Of a stretch of 51,535 bases of DNA, positions 33,231 to 41,931 are shown one piece after another. Within the stretch, counting starts at the first letter, position 1; each line of letters starts with the position of its first letter. Location of the stretch: positions 41,045 through 92,579 of the IMG/VR virus record IMGVR_UViG_3300030451_005792. One strand, given 5' to 3'. This stretch comes from a virus. The translations under genes were made by a program, and so were the position numbers. Below the pieces are notes generated by a model, which was not told the origin of the DNA, did no database searches, and saw nothing but the letters and a program-made list of their open reading frames with translations.

Positions 33231-33877
33231 TAGTGTGTTTCTAGTAATTGTGCATTAGATACTATCTTCCAATCTTGTTCAGTATCAATATCTAAATTAT
33301 ATGGAAAGCCTAATTCTAGCAAATAAGGGTTCTTACCAATCCTATTGTCCTGATCCAACACTTCAGGCTTAAAAGCATATAAATATGAGTTTTCACAATA
33401 GTATTTAGGCAAGTCTTGGGTTTGTTCTAACTTCATAGGATTGTGATTAATGGGGCAGTAGCCATAAGACTCCTTTCTCCATAACCTTTGCTGCATAATA
33501 TCCACACTAAATACAGAGTCGTGTCCTGCGACTAACTTATCTTGAGCAATTTTTAAATGTTCTACTTGCAGGAAGGGGGATGTCACATGGATTTGGCAAA
33601 TATAATCTGTGACTTGGTAAAGCTCTCTAAAATTTTTTATGAGAGAAACAACCGATATTTTATCTCCTAATAAATCTTTATGTCTTGGATATGCTATAAC
33701 ATTATCAAGAGTCTCACATTCATTCATGATTTCTTTAGAATCAGTATCTATATAGACTGTATATTGATCAGAGACTTTGTCTACAGTATGTTTCCATAGA
33801 GGTTTACCCTGAAACATTCTAAAGTTTTTTCTCGGAACTCTTTGAGAGTTTTCTTTTATTGGTATAAATATTTTCAT
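33230..33877 (-). CDS. CMP-sugar synthetase, NeuA/KdsB-like
   Basis: 215 aa. IPIKENSQRVPRKNFRMFQG is the cytidylyltransferase signature (IPAR-x-GS-K/R-R-x-P-x-KN). TVYIDTDSKEIMNEC and QIHVTSPFLQVEHL are the later strands that bind CTP and the sugar acid. It should activate a nonulosonic or ulosonic acid with CMP. Length fits CMP-NeuAc synthetases (about 225). Confidence 0.82.
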   Translation of the reverse strand: MKIFIPIKENSQRVPRKNFRMFQGKPLWKHTVDKVSDQYTVYIDTDSKEIMNECETLDNVIAYPRHKDLLGDKISVVSLIKNFRELYQVTDYICQIHVTSPFLQVEHLKIAQDKLVAGHDSVFSVDIMQQRLWRKESYGYCPINHNPMKLEQTQDLPKYYCENSYLYAFKPEVLDQDNRIGKNPYLLELGFPYNLDIDTEQDWKIVSNAQLLETH

Positions 33878-34768
33878 TTAGTTGTCTCTTTGAGGATTTT
33901 CCTTTATGTGAGAAGCAATCCATTCATTTGTAATATCAAAATGTTGTGATATTCTATGGGTATCTAAATAATTAATATTGCTTGATTGTTTTTCGTTTAT
34001 AAATGTAGCAGCCAGAGTGTCTGATACATTCAATGGTCTGAAAAGGTTAAGATAAAAATATTTAATACTTAAAGAATCATTTAAGTTGTAATTAGCTGAT
34101 CTTAATTCATCTATCTGTTTATAGGATGCAGATATTTCTTTCCACATATTATCCATACCTAATTTGGCAGCACCGGGGTTTTGATTGTATGCTCCACCAG
34201 TAGAAACTCCATTATCATAAACCATCTTATGGCTACAAATAACATTTTTAAAAAAAGGAATCTCTTGTATATTAAACATGTGACATGCATCAATGTCTAC
34301 TCTATATTTAGTATACATAGGAAAGAACCAGTTCAACAAACTTTTATGAATCATTTTGAATCCAGCATGAGTAAATGGTATACAAGATTTTTCTCTACTC
34401 TGTAAATAGTCCATATCATGAGCATAAGGAGTATCCACCAAACTTTTACCGGGATAGTATGTAAGTACTGCTGGATTCCAATCTAAATCTTCTAAAACCT
34501 GTTCGCACGGATTTAAATTAGATCTAGTTGTCAAAATATAGTCATAATCCACAAAACCATAATAATCATATTGTTTGGGAACTAATTCAACAAGTGTATT
34601 TCTAGTTTCCGACCATACAGTATTAGGGCAAAACTTTAGAGCGTCTGGGTGTTCAGCATTGTGTGTGACAAAGAAAAAATCACAATCAGGCTTATCTTTA
34701 AAATATTCTATATGTTCTGGATTAGGTTTTTCGGGTGTGACTTGTAAGATGCAAAGTCTTTTACTCAT
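33878..34768 (-). CDS. Glycosyltransferase-like protein
   Basis: 296 aa from the ATG that overlaps the Gmd stop (ATGA) and has GGGAG 8 bases upstream. YYGFVDYDYILTTRSNLNP holds a D-x-D; PFTHAGFKMIHKSLLNWFF resembles a GT-A acceptor loop. No family assigned. It lies between Gmd and the CMP-sugar synthetase. Confidence 0.5.
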   Translation of the reverse strand: MSKRLCILQVTPEKPNPEHIEYFKDKPDCDFFFVTHNAEHPDALKFCPNTVWSETRNTLVELVPKQYDYYGFVDYDYILTTRSNLNPCEQVLEDLDWNPAVLTYYPGKSLVDTPYAHDMDYLQSREKSCIPFTHAGFKMIHKSLLNWFFPMYTKYRVDIDACHMFNIQEIPFFKNVICSHKMVYDNGVSTGGAYNQNPGAAKLGMDNMWKEISASYKQIDELRSANYNLNDSLSIKYFYLNLFRPLNVSDTLAATFINEKQSSNINYLDTHRISQHFDITNEWIASHIKENPQRDN

Positions 34769-35736
34769 AATTCTTGCTCCCATCTTTCTATCATTTCATC
34801 TATCATTGTATCGAATGTGTATTCTGGTCGCCAGCCTAAAACCTCTCTAGATTTTGTAGAATCTCCTTTAAGATATCTCAATTCTTCTGGCCTCATATAT
34901 TTTGGATTTTGAACCACAAACTCCTTGTAGTCCATACCAAGTTTATTAAATACTACTTCACACAACTCTCTGACAGAATGACTTTCTCCTGTAGATATAA
35001 TGAAATCATCTGGAATTTTATGATTAACTATCATATGCATCGCTCTAACATAGTCTTTTGAATGCCCCCAATCTCTAGAAGAATCCATATTCCCTAATTC
35101 TAATTGAGTAGCTAATCCTTTCTTAATAGAAACTGCTGTTTTAATAACTTTATTCGTAACAAAGTTAGAGCCTCTTCTTGGAGATTCATGATTAAACAAA
35201 ATGCCGTTACAAGCGTGAAGCCCATAAGCATGTCTATAGTGCCTGACTAAGTTGTAACCCAAGACTTTAGAGCATCCATAAGGACTAACAGGATTCATAG
35301 GAGTGGTAAGTCTTTGCACGCCATCATCGTCTACAGAGTTACCAAACATTTCAGAAGATGAGGCTTGATAAAATTTAGCATATGGGCATAGGGTTTTATA
35401 TATTTCTAACATATTCAGAACACCCAAGGCATTGGTCTGAATAGTATAGGCAGGCATATCAAAACTAATTCTAACATGACTCATGGCTCCCAAGTTATAT
35501 ATTTCATCTGGCATAACTTCGGTGAATATTCTTACTAATGATGGATAATCTAACAAATCGCCATAATACGACTTAACTTCTTTAGCGATATCATTTTTAG
35601 CAAGTCTGTAATTTTGATTTTCTGCTACTGAATGTCTTCTAACAATACCATGTACTTCATATCCTAAAGACAAAAGATATTCAGATAAGTAGCTACCGTC
35701 TTGTCCATTAATTCCGGTTATTAATGCTTTTTTCAC
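34765..35736 (-). CDS. gmd: GDP-mannose 4,6-dehydratase
   Basis: 323 aa, near the bacterial norm of about 345-370. TGINGQDGSYLSEYL (7-21) is the NAD(P) loop, RRHSVAEN the cofactor 2'-phosphate contact, and SPYGCSK gives Y153 and K157. NLGAMSHVRISFDMP and GNMDSSRDWGHSKDYVRA are GMD hallmarks. It converts GDP-mannose to GDP-4-keto-6-deoxymannose, precursor of GDP-fucose, GDP-rhamnose and GDP-perosamine. It starts 4 bases inside the aminotransferase-like gene. Confidence 0.92.
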   Translation of the reverse strand: MKKALITGINGQDGSYLSEYLLSLGYEVHGIVRRHSVAENQNYRLAKNDIAKEVKSYYGDLLDYPSLVRIFTEVMPDEIYNLGAMSHVRISFDMPAYTIQTNALGVLNMLEIYKTLCPYAKFYQASSSEMFGNSVDDDGVQRLTTPMNPVSPYGCSKVLGYNLVRHYRHAYGLHACNGILFNHESPRRGSNFVTNKVIKTAVSIKKGLATQLELGNMDSSRDWGHSKDYVRAMHMIVNHKIPDDFIISTGESHSVRELCEVVFNKLGMDYKEFVVQNPKYMRPEELRYLKGDSTKSREVLGWRPEYTFDTMIDEMIERWEQEL

Positions 35737-36332
35737 TTAAAAATCTCCATTTGTGTTAAATCGGGCCAATCTAATGCTTGCCACTGTCTAGGTTTCCTTT
35801 TAATTGCTTCAGGTAATTTTTCTATACCTATTTTTGCTGTTTCTGGAGTCATGTAATAATGATAACCCATAGTACTAATATTTTGTTCTCTCCAAGGAAT
35901 GTTCGGCAGTCTTCCGTCATATGACATTTTCTTGAGAGTCTCGTAACCTTCCTGACTATCTGTTAATATCATACCGCCTCTGCCTAAACTTAAATGTTTT
36001 TGAAACTGAAAACTTAGACACATAAAAGTATCCTTTATGTAGCTATTGGCTTTCCAGTTTACTGCTGCGTCTATAATGTTGGTGTTTCCTAAGAAATAAT
36101 AGTCTTGCCAATCTAAGTCTTGCCAAGAAAAATTTATTTGTAATTTATTAGCCAGCATAGGTATTGAAATGTAAGTTCTTTTTGGAACAGAGTAATGCAA
36201 AGTATTTGTATATCTCAAACATAATTCTATACCATGAGTACAACAATCTACCGCAACAGCGTATGGTGAACCATAAAAATCAGCTATACTATCTTCAAAA
36301 TCTTTTACTACTGTAAAATCGTTTTTACTCAT
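35733..36332 (-). CDS. DegT/DnrJ/EryC1-type aminotransferase, short
   Basis: 199 aa from the ATG with GGAGGG upstream; a further frame extension to 36395 runs into the cupin gene. CLSFQFQKHLSLGRGGMILT carries the PLP lysine, and DFYGSPYAVAVDCCTHGIEL is the cofactor-phosphate region. Standard family members have about 370 residues; the C-terminal small domain is missing. With Gmd it could make GDP-perosamine. Either a compact active form or a remnant. Confidence 0.65.
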   Translation of the reverse strand: MSKNDFTVVKDFEDSIADFYGSPYAVAVDCCTHGIELCLRYTNTLHYSVPKRTYISIPMLANKLQINFSWQDLDWQDYYFLGNTNIIDAAVNWKANSYIKDTFMCLSFQFQKHLSLGRGGMILTDSQEGYETLKKMSYDGRLPNIPWREQNISTMGYHYYMTPETAKIGIEKLPEAIKRKPRQWQALDWPDLTQMEIFK

Positions 36333-36747
36333 TATGCCCTCCAATAAAAACTTTATCTTTGTCTCTTCCAAAATATGGCCCATTTTTAAATTCATACAGC
36401 AAGGTATCGTTTTCTAATATTTTTAATGAATGACCACCATCATAGATAACTGCACAGTCGCCATCGTGTAAGACTATAGAGTTAAGGTATGAGTCATCTA
36501 AATCATAAAAAACTCCCTCTGCTGAACCATTTAGTATCACCCAAGCCTCTTGGGTTTTTGTAACATGCTTATTGCACGGTAAATGTTTATGCGGCTTAAA
36601 AAAATCTCCGTTCAATGTTTTCTTAGCACCTACCTGCATAAATTCACTATCTGGAGTAATATTTTGTCTTTCTTGAGTAATATCTTCTTTTTTTGTTATT
36701 GTGCAGATTAATTTCTCTGGATTTACTTTAGAATAATAATTAATCAT
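36325..36747 (-). CDS. WbuC/FdtA-type cupin
   Basis: 140 aa. HKHLPCNKHVTKTQEAWVIL is the histidine/glutamine-rich cupin motif and LHDGDCAVIYDGGHSL the second motif. The ending FKNGPYFGRDKDKVFI resembles cupin proteins of O-antigen clusters (WbuC family). Likely sugar isomerase or metal-bound helper in this block. Confidence 0.68.
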   Translation of the reverse strand: MINYYSKVNPEKLICTITKKEDITQERQNITPDSEFMQVGAKKTLNGDFFKPHKHLPCNKHVTKTQEAWVILNGSAEGVFYDLDDSYLNSIVLHDGDCAVIYDGGHSLKILENDTLLYEFKNGPYFGRDKDKVFIGGHNE

Positions 36748-37310
36748 TTAGTACACTCCACATTCAACATAATATGTATACCATTTTTATCTTTGTGGGG
36801 AACATAAGCAGCAGAATAATCGTCATAATCTTTGGGAAGAAATGTCTCCCAATCATACCTCTTACATTCCTTAAATCCGTGACTGTATAATATTTGACTA
36901 AGATATTCGTAGTCATAAGCATTTTTCTTATAGGTCACACATTTTTTGCCTTCGCTATCTGTAAACTCCCATTTACCAAATATCGGACCTAAAACTCCCA
37001 TACTATCAATTTTTTTATTTTTAAGGTAAAGTTCTACTTGTTTTTCAAAATCAACCTCAGAAATCCTTAACGTACCTCCTGTTCGCAGGACTCTGTACCA
37101 TTCTGTCAAAACTCTTTGGGTTTCTTCTTTATCCAAATAACCTATCGCACCACAGTTGTATATCTCATCAACACTATTGTCTTGAAACATTGATAGATCA
37201 GACATATTTGTACAGTAATCAATATGAGGTAAATTATGTATATCAATATGAATATAACCATTTAAGTATCTTTTGCCACACCCTAAGTGTAGTTTAATTT
37301 TATCATTCAT
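36744..37310 (-). CDS. SAM-dependent methyltransferase
   Basis: 188 aa class I methyltransferase. LHLGCGKRYLNGYIHIDIHN (7-26) is motif I, followed by DNSVDEIYNCGAIGYLDKEE and EWYRVLRTGGTLRISEVDF. Similar short enzymes occur in surface-polysaccharide loci and methylate sugars or carboxyl groups. Flanked by two cupins and tightly overlapping both. Confidence 0.78.
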   Translation of the reverse strand: MNDKIKLHLGCGKRYLNGYIHIDIHNLPHIDYCTNMSDLSMFQDNSVDEIYNCGAIGYLDKEETQRVLTEWYRVLRTGGTLRISEVDFEKQVELYLKNKKIDSMGVLGPIFGKWEFTDSEGKKCVTYKKNAYDYEYLSQILYSHGFKECKRYDWETFLPKDYDDYSAAYVPHKDKNGIHIMLNVECTK

Positions 37311-37710
37311 CTATAATACTTCCTGCTAGTCTAAAAGTGTCTTGTTCATAATCCTTTCCACCTCTTAAGCCTTCAGTAAAAACTATAAACTCGTTATCTT
37401 CTACAATTTTTAAGGCGTGTATTTCGTTAGGAGGGGTGGATACTAAGTCTCCCTTTTGAAGTAATACATGCTTGGATTTTTCGTCTGAGTCTAAAGTTTT
37501 ATACCAATATTCTAAAGACCCTTTTGTTATCAGCATGTGTTGGGTTGTTTTTTTATGATAGTGGTTTCCTCTTATAGCCCCTTTTACAGATTGAATAATT
37601 GCAACATGGTCTATATTATGTTTGTAAAATATATCTACTATTGTTCCTCTTTCATCTTCATGTTTTTCGAGAGGCTCTTTGGGTGTATCCCAAACATTAT
37701 TTTTATTCAT
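37303..37710 (-). CDS. RmlC/WxcM-like cupin (sugar 3,4-ketoisomerase or 3,5-epimerase type)
   Basis: 135 aa. DERGTIVDIFYKHNIDHVAI followed by KGAIRGNHYHKKTTQHML carries the RGxHYHK motif of RmlC-like epimerases and FdtA/WxcM isomerases. It should act on an NDP-4-keto sugar, which the Gmd product would provide. Its start is 8 bases after the C-methyltransferase stop. Confidence 0.7.
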   Translation of the reverse strand: MNKNNVWDTPKEPLEKHEDERGTIVDIFYKHNIDHVAIIQSVKGAIRGNHYHKKTTQHMLITKGSLEYWYKTLDSDEKSKHVLLQKGDLVSTPPNEIHALKIVEDNEFIVFTEGLRGGKDYEQDTFRLAGSIIDE

Positions 37711-37718
37711 GTTCAGTC

Positions 37719-38930
37719 CTATTCATAAAAATTTACATATTCTATTTGTGGATTGAGTTCTTTTATTTTATTTTTTATAACATCGGATAAATTCCAAGAG
37801 AGTATGATTGCACATACTTTATTGGAAGATTTAATTTTACCATCACCAAAAATATCAATATTAGAAAGAGGAGTCTTTTTATTTTGTTTATGCTCTGAAG
37901 TATCTGTAATATAGTCAACAATAGTATCGTTTAAACTTAAAAAATTTAGAAGTGTATTTCCTTTTGCCGCTGCTCCTATACCAATAATTTCATATCCATT
38001 TATTTTGTAGTCTAATATTGTCGATAAAAATTTAATCTTTCTATTTTGAAGTTCATTACTAACACTTTTGTAAACATCTTGTGAGAATAAATATTCTTCA
38101 TTTTTAATCATTTCTTTAGCACTTGAACATTGTGTACCATCAGTGTTGTGTTTAGCCACAACTCGCAATGATCCTCCATGATAATCTACTACAGATATCT
38201 CTTCTATACTAAAACCACACATTGTTAGTAGTTTTGATAAAGATTTTACAGTAAAATAACTTACATGCTCATGATAAATTTGATCTATCTTTCTAGAATC
38301 TATGGTGTTTTTCCAATACGGAACTTCAAAAATAAAATACCCATCTTCTTTTAGTAATGTCCTAACCCCTTCGGTAAATGATACAGGATCATCTGAATGA
38401 TTATATACATTATTAGCAACAACAACATTATATTGACCATGAGTATTAACAACACTTACAGCTTGTTCTTTGTCAAAAACACAACATCTAGCTGGAATAT
38501 TATTTTTTCTTGAAATATTACACATTGATTTAGAAGCGTCAATGCCAAGAACTTCATTACTTAAATACTTCTTAAATTGACTTAATAAATATCCATCATT
38601 AGATCCTATTTCGCAAATTGTAGAATTTTTATTGAGATTTAATTTTTGTATGACATATCTAGCAAAATCATTCCAATGTGTTCTAGAAGTGTTGGAGTTG
38701 GAGGAAGTGTAAGAGTAGTCAAATAAATTATATCTATCAGATGGATCAGTTATAGATTCAGTTTGTATATGTTTACAATCTTCACACATAACACAAGACA
38801 GATTATATACTGGCATAATATCGTTTTGGCATTCTTCATTGACAAAAGTATCAGCAAATGGATGCAAACCTAAATCTAAAATTTTTGTCATTTTTTTAGA
38901 ATTACAGATTAAGCAATTATCTCTTTTCAT
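37719..38930 (-). CDS. Sugar C-methyltransferase (NDP-hexose 3-C-methyltransferase-like)
   Basis: 403 aa. The N-terminus CLICNSKKMTKILDLGLHPF with CVMCEDCKHIQ is the zinc-binding Methyltransf_13 domain. STICEIGSNDGYLLSQFKKY is the SAM motif, and a C-terminal domain with EIIGIGAAAKGNTLLNFL is Methyltransf_14. This three-part layout is that of TylC3/EvaC-type C-methyltransferases of deoxysugars. It probably makes a branched 6-deoxy sugar after Gmd. Confidence 0.85.
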   Translation of the reverse strand: MKRDNCLICNSKKMTKILDLGLHPFADTFVNEECQNDIMPVYNLSCVMCEDCKHIQTESITDPSDRYNLFDYSYTSSNSNTSRTHWNDFARYVIQKLNLNKNSTICEIGSNDGYLLSQFKKYLSNEVLGIDASKSMCNISRKNNIPARCCVFDKEQAVSVVNTHGQYNVVVANNVYNHSDDPVSFTEGVRTLLKEDGYFIFEVPYWKNTIDSRKIDQIYHEHVSYFTVKSLSKLLTMCGFSIEEISVVDYHGGSLRVVAKHNTDGTQCSSAKEMIKNEEYLFSQDVYKSVSNELQNRKIKFLSTILDYKINGYEIIGIGAAAKGNTLLNFLSLNDTIVDYITDTSEHKQNKKTPLSNIDIFGDGKIKSSNKVCAIILSWNLSDVIKNKIKELNPQIEYVNFYE

Positions 38931-38947
38931 TTTTTACTTTCAGAAAA

Positions 38948-39649
38948 TTATGTAGAGCGAAATAATTGTAAGGCTTCTTGTAATGAGGCTTTATCAAAAC
39001 ATTCTAATTTAGATACAGGGCTACAATTTATCATCCTAATCCCATGTTCTTTAGCTAATTGACCAAAGGCACACCAAGTAGGTTTCATAAACTCTTCCCC
39101 TCTAGGAATATTGTATCTATCTCCTGTTTGTTGATAATCATCAAACCAGTAATTAGGGTTTTTCTCAGGAGTTTTGGTAATCCTCAACCCTGACTTCCAA
39201 GGGGCAGCACCTTGAACATAATTAACGTAGTTACAATCTACTCCAACCAGAATGATTTTTTTATATCCTAAACACATAGCTACAGAACAGGCGTTTGCTC
39301 CACTGTTACCATTATCAGTAAAAAATTTAAAATCTTCAGGTGTCTTATTAATGTGATGGGTATGACCATAAAGCTGCATATTAATATGAGTAAAATTTGG
39401 CTTATCAGAAATGTTGTTTATATAAAAATGTCTTTGTATTTTACCGGTATCAATTAGCTTAACAAAGTTTTCTTGATGACAGTCAGTAACGATTTGATCA
39501 AAACAACCATGATATGTAGGATACCAGTTTAATTTTTCATATACTCTGTATGCCCCATTTAAACCAAAAGTATCACAACCTTCTAATAAAGACCAATCTA
39601 ATTCTTTTAATGATGGGCCATTACCCATTACGACTAATATTTCGTTCAT
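38948..39649 (-). CDS. GT42/DUF115-like glycosyltransferase (sialyltransferase-type fold)
   Basis: 233 aa from the ATG directly after the upstream stop (TAATATG); the frame extends into the neighbour. ILVVMGNGPSLKELDWSLLE is the CMP-donor loop of GT42 sialyltransferases (Cst-I/II) and also of DUF115. KKIILVGVDCNYVNYVQGAA is the second core strand. If GT42-like it would use a CMP-activated acid made by the synthetase at 33230. DUF115 is the main alternative. Confidence 0.55.
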   Translation of the reverse strand: MNEILVVMGNGPSLKELDWSLLEGCDTFGLNGAYRVYEKLNWYPTYHGCFDQIVTDCHQENFVKLIDTGKIQRHFYINNISDKPNFTHINMQLYGHTHHINKTPEDFKFFTDNGNSGANACSVAMCLGYKKIILVGVDCNYVNYVQGAAPWKSGLRITKTPEKNPNYWFDDYQQTGDRYNIPRGEEFMKPTWCAFGQLAKEHGIRMINCSPVSKLECFDKASLQEALQLFRST

Positions 39650-39650
39650 A

Positions 39651-40406
39651 TTATTTGTGTATAAAGTATACATCCTTCCTGTCGTTTTGATATTTTTTAA
39701 ATTCACTTGTAAAAGGCTCACCTAACAGTAAATGTTTGTCAGACATCATATGTCTAAACACATATTGACCAACCCACATATCTGCATTAAAATGAGGATT
39801 GGCTAAGTCTGTTCTAACTTGGCAAAAGGTATCTAAAAATAACATTATATTGCTATAATTTCCACCTATTACTCCCATATTAATAAGATCAAGTTTTCTT
39901 TGTAGATGCTGCATGGCGAACCAAGAATAGTTTTCCCATCCAGCCTGTTGATGAATACCTAAATATCCAAAATCAGCTAACTTAATACTGTCTTTACAGA
40001 TAAAGAAATCTACATCAGGATAATCTGTAATAACTTTAGCAGGGTCTTGTACTACTGTTACATCTGAACCATCTGTTAAAAATACGGAATCATACTGTTT
40101 GTCTTTTAAAAAATCCTTGTATACAAAAAATCTCCAATCGTTATTAGAGTATTCTGAAGGGTTGACTTTTACAAATTTAATATTATCGTTTTGATATTTG
40201 TTCACAAAGTCAGGCAATAAATTATCATAAAAAACCACACCTTGCAATCCTAGACTATTGATAGAATTATACCAAGGTGCAATATATTTTATATCGTTTT
40301 GCAAAACTCTTCCGTCATCAGTTTTGCCCACCACCCAGCGATCATTAGGGTCATTAGGGTGTATTTTTTGAGAAAAATAAGTCGTAAAGATTACTGAATT
40401 ACTCAT
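39651..40406 (-). CDS. GT-A-like glycosyltransferase
   Basis: 251 aa. KQYDSVFLTDGSDVTVVQDP has a D-x-S-D pattern at the metal site; DLINMGVIGGNYSNIMLFLD and NADMWVGQYV match the GT8-like core found in planctomycetes and large viruses. Family not certain. It overlaps the deoxyribosyltransferase-like stop by 8 bases. Confidence 0.5.
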   Translation of the reverse strand: MSNSVIFTTYFSQKIHPNDPNDRWVVGKTDDGRVLQNDIKYIAPWYNSINSLGLQGVVFYDNLLPDFVNKYQNDNIKFVKVNPSEYSNNDWRFFVYKDFLKDKQYDSVFLTDGSDVTVVQDPAKVITDYPDVDFFICKDSIKLADFGYLGIHQQAGWENYSWFAMQHLQRKLDLINMGVIGGNYSNIMLFLDTFCQVRTDLANPHFNADMWVGQYVFRHMMSDKHLLLGEPFTSEFKKYQNDRKDVYFIHK

Positions 40407-40932
40407 TAAGAAAATACCATCTATTTAAAGAGTCTATGTTAGCGCTAGTGTTAATGTGATATAAGTATGATATAATACCATCCCATGTATCGAAAAATAA
40501 TTCGTGTGGAATAGTACCAAAAAGCCAGTCTGGACAATTATGTTTACCCTGTTGTATATGAACTATAATAGGCTTCTTTTGTCTATTGGCAAGAAAAATT
40601 TCTTCTAAAGTTCCACAGGGATGAGTATCTATATCTAGATGTACAATTAAGAAGTCACTTATATCAACCAGCCTTAAATCAACTGCTCTAATGGTTTTCA
40701 TTATTTCAGTTAGTTGATCGTATTTTTTAGCGAGTTTTAAGGTTTGCTTGACTTTATGTGTTTCTTCATTCTCTAAACCTATAGCCCCTGGTTTTTTAAT
40801 AGGATCAAATACATTAATGTCTAATGTTTTTAAAACAGGAGTAATATGTTCTCTCCACCCCACTCCTCTATCTGGCACTCTATCCATAGCGCCAGCTAGA
40901 TATACACGCTGTCCTTTAAGTCTATTAGTCAC
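40399..40932 (-). CDS. Nucleoside 2-deoxyribosyltransferase-like protein
   Basis: 177 aa from a GTG behind GGTGG; the conserved domain starts just after. RVYLAGAMDRVPDRGVGWRE and DLRLVDISDFLIVHLD, with HPCGTLEEIFLANRQKKPII, are the NDT signature. The fold exchanges bases on deoxyribonucleosides or hydrolyses nucleotides. Phage copies may salvage nucleotides; the fold is also related to TIR/NADase-type enzymes, so NAD metabolism is an alternative. The gene before it is a possible macro-domain protein. Confidence 0.7.
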   Translation of the reverse strand: MTNRLKGQRVYLAGAMDRVPDRGVGWREHITPVLKTLDINVFDPIKKPGAIGLENEETHKVKQTLKLAKKYDQLTEIMKTIRAVDLRLVDISDFLIVHLDIDTHPCGTLEEIFLANRQKKPIIVHIQQGKHNCPDWLFGTIPHELFFDTWDGIISYLYHINTSANIDSLNRWYFLNE

Positions 40933-40991
40933 GGGTATAGCCACCAATAAAACTAACTATCATAATAAATAATAAAAAAATATAATAATCA

Positions 40992-41519
40992 CTACGCATA
41001 AATAGTTACCTCCATGCCCTGCCAACAATCTTTAATTAAATCAGATATTGTAGACCATTTTCCTCCAAAAGTATTAGTAATGCCAATATCTTGTTTACTA
41101 CAATGTATTTGTATATCTTTATCAAATTTTTTCTTTAGGTTTGTGGCTGCGTTTCTAATGTCTAGCATACATTTTACTAGATGAGCATAGTTAATATTTC
41201 TTCTATGTCTTTGGTGTTTGCCAACAAACATTTTACAGAAATAGATATTATTATTTTTAAAAGTTCCTACTTTAATAAAATTGCTTTGACCTAGTTTCTG
41301 TTTGCCCTCATACTCAGATGTTTTTAGCACAGGAAATACATAACTTGCTTCTTTTAGCAATCCTGTAGTTTTATTATTAGATATGTTACAAGCTACTGGC
41401 ACTATAATATCACATTCTTTATATGCATCTATAGCAGTCATAACCTTACCAGAGGCTATATCTCGAATACTATCTAAAATATTTTCCTCAGACACAGAAT
41501 AAGGCAATAAAGATTGCAT
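40992..41519 (-). CDS. Possible macro-domain (ADP-ribose binding) protein
   Basis: About 175 aa from the ATG overlapping the upstream stop (TGATG); an ATG at 41540 with GAAGGA is a good alternative. DIIVPVACNISNNKTTGLLK and IGITNTFGGKWSTISDLIKD, ending VTIYA, mimic the macro-domain strands (the usual forms are an N-rich loop and G-L-x-G-G-x-W...VTVY). Macro domains remove ADP-ribose from proteins or nucleic acid. The first glycine-rich loop is not canonical, so the call is tentative. Confidence 0.45.
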   Translation of the reverse strand: MQSLLPYSVSEENILDSIRDIASGKVMTAIDAYKECDIIVPVACNISNNKTTGLLKEASYVFPVLKTSEYEGKQKLGQSNFIKVGTFKNNNIYFCKMFVGKHQRHRRNINYAHLVKCMLDIRNAATNLKKKFDKDIQIHCSKQDIGITNTFGGKWSTISDLIKDCWQGMEVTIYA

Positions 41520-41791
41520 CACCATTTTCCTACTGGACATTTTTGATCCTTCCAAGCTAGTTTGTTCATAAAAATTTTCTTATCCGATAAATTACATCCA
41601 CACTGATTGCAGGTTGCTTTAATTCCATGCTGGTCAAACCTGTCAACAAAATTAAAATATTTACACTCTGTACATATACTATATCTATCATTAATGAGTT
41701 TCTGCGAACTCTTTTTCATTCCTGTTTTGATATGAGTATATAATGCTTTAATAAAATTTTTGATTTTTTGAGTAGTAGAGATACTCATCAT
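41519..41791 (-). CDS. Small zinc-binding protein
   Basis: 90 aa from the first of two ATGs preceded by AGAGGA. ICTECKYFNF and CNQCGCNLSDKKIF hold a C-x2-C and a C-x2-C-x-C, plus a late CPVGKW, giving five or six metal ligands in a compact finger. The N-terminus is helical and basic. Common in large phages as unknown zinc proteins. Its 3' end overlaps the possible macro-domain gene. Confidence 0.55.
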   Translation of the reverse strand: MMSISTTQKIKNFIKALYTHIKTGMKKSSQKLINDRYSICTECKYFNFVDRFDQHGIKATCNQCGCNLSDKKIFMNKLAWKDQKCPVGKW

Positions 41792-41915
41792 CCAGTTCCT
41801 CTTCCTGAACGTGTCTTTTCCTTTGTTTGAATTTTTTATTCTTTTGCTTTTCAGCATCAAAATCTGTTTTATGTTTTTCTTTATGCTTTTTTTTATTTTT
41901 TATATAACTCGACAT
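41748..41915 (-). CDS. Small basic protein with acidic tail
   Basis: 55 aa from the ATG with AGAGG at 5 bases. YIKNKKKHKEKHKTDFDAEK is extremely lysine-rich, ending with EEELDDEYLYY. It overlaps the zinc protein by 44 bases in another frame, but has a consensus promoter and a good start, so I keep it. Could bind nucleic acid or be a leader peptide. Confidence 0.45.
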   Translation of the reverse strand: MSSYIKNKKKHKEKHKTDFDAEKQKNKKFKQRKRHVQEEELDDEYLYYSKNQKFY

Positions 41916-41931
41916 TTGAACCTCTGTTATC

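Noticed and set aside
40925-40965. 12-codon leader peptide before the deoxyribosyltransferase-like gene
   Set aside because: A short ATG frame is present but has no ribosome site or codon signature; chance is the simplest explanation.
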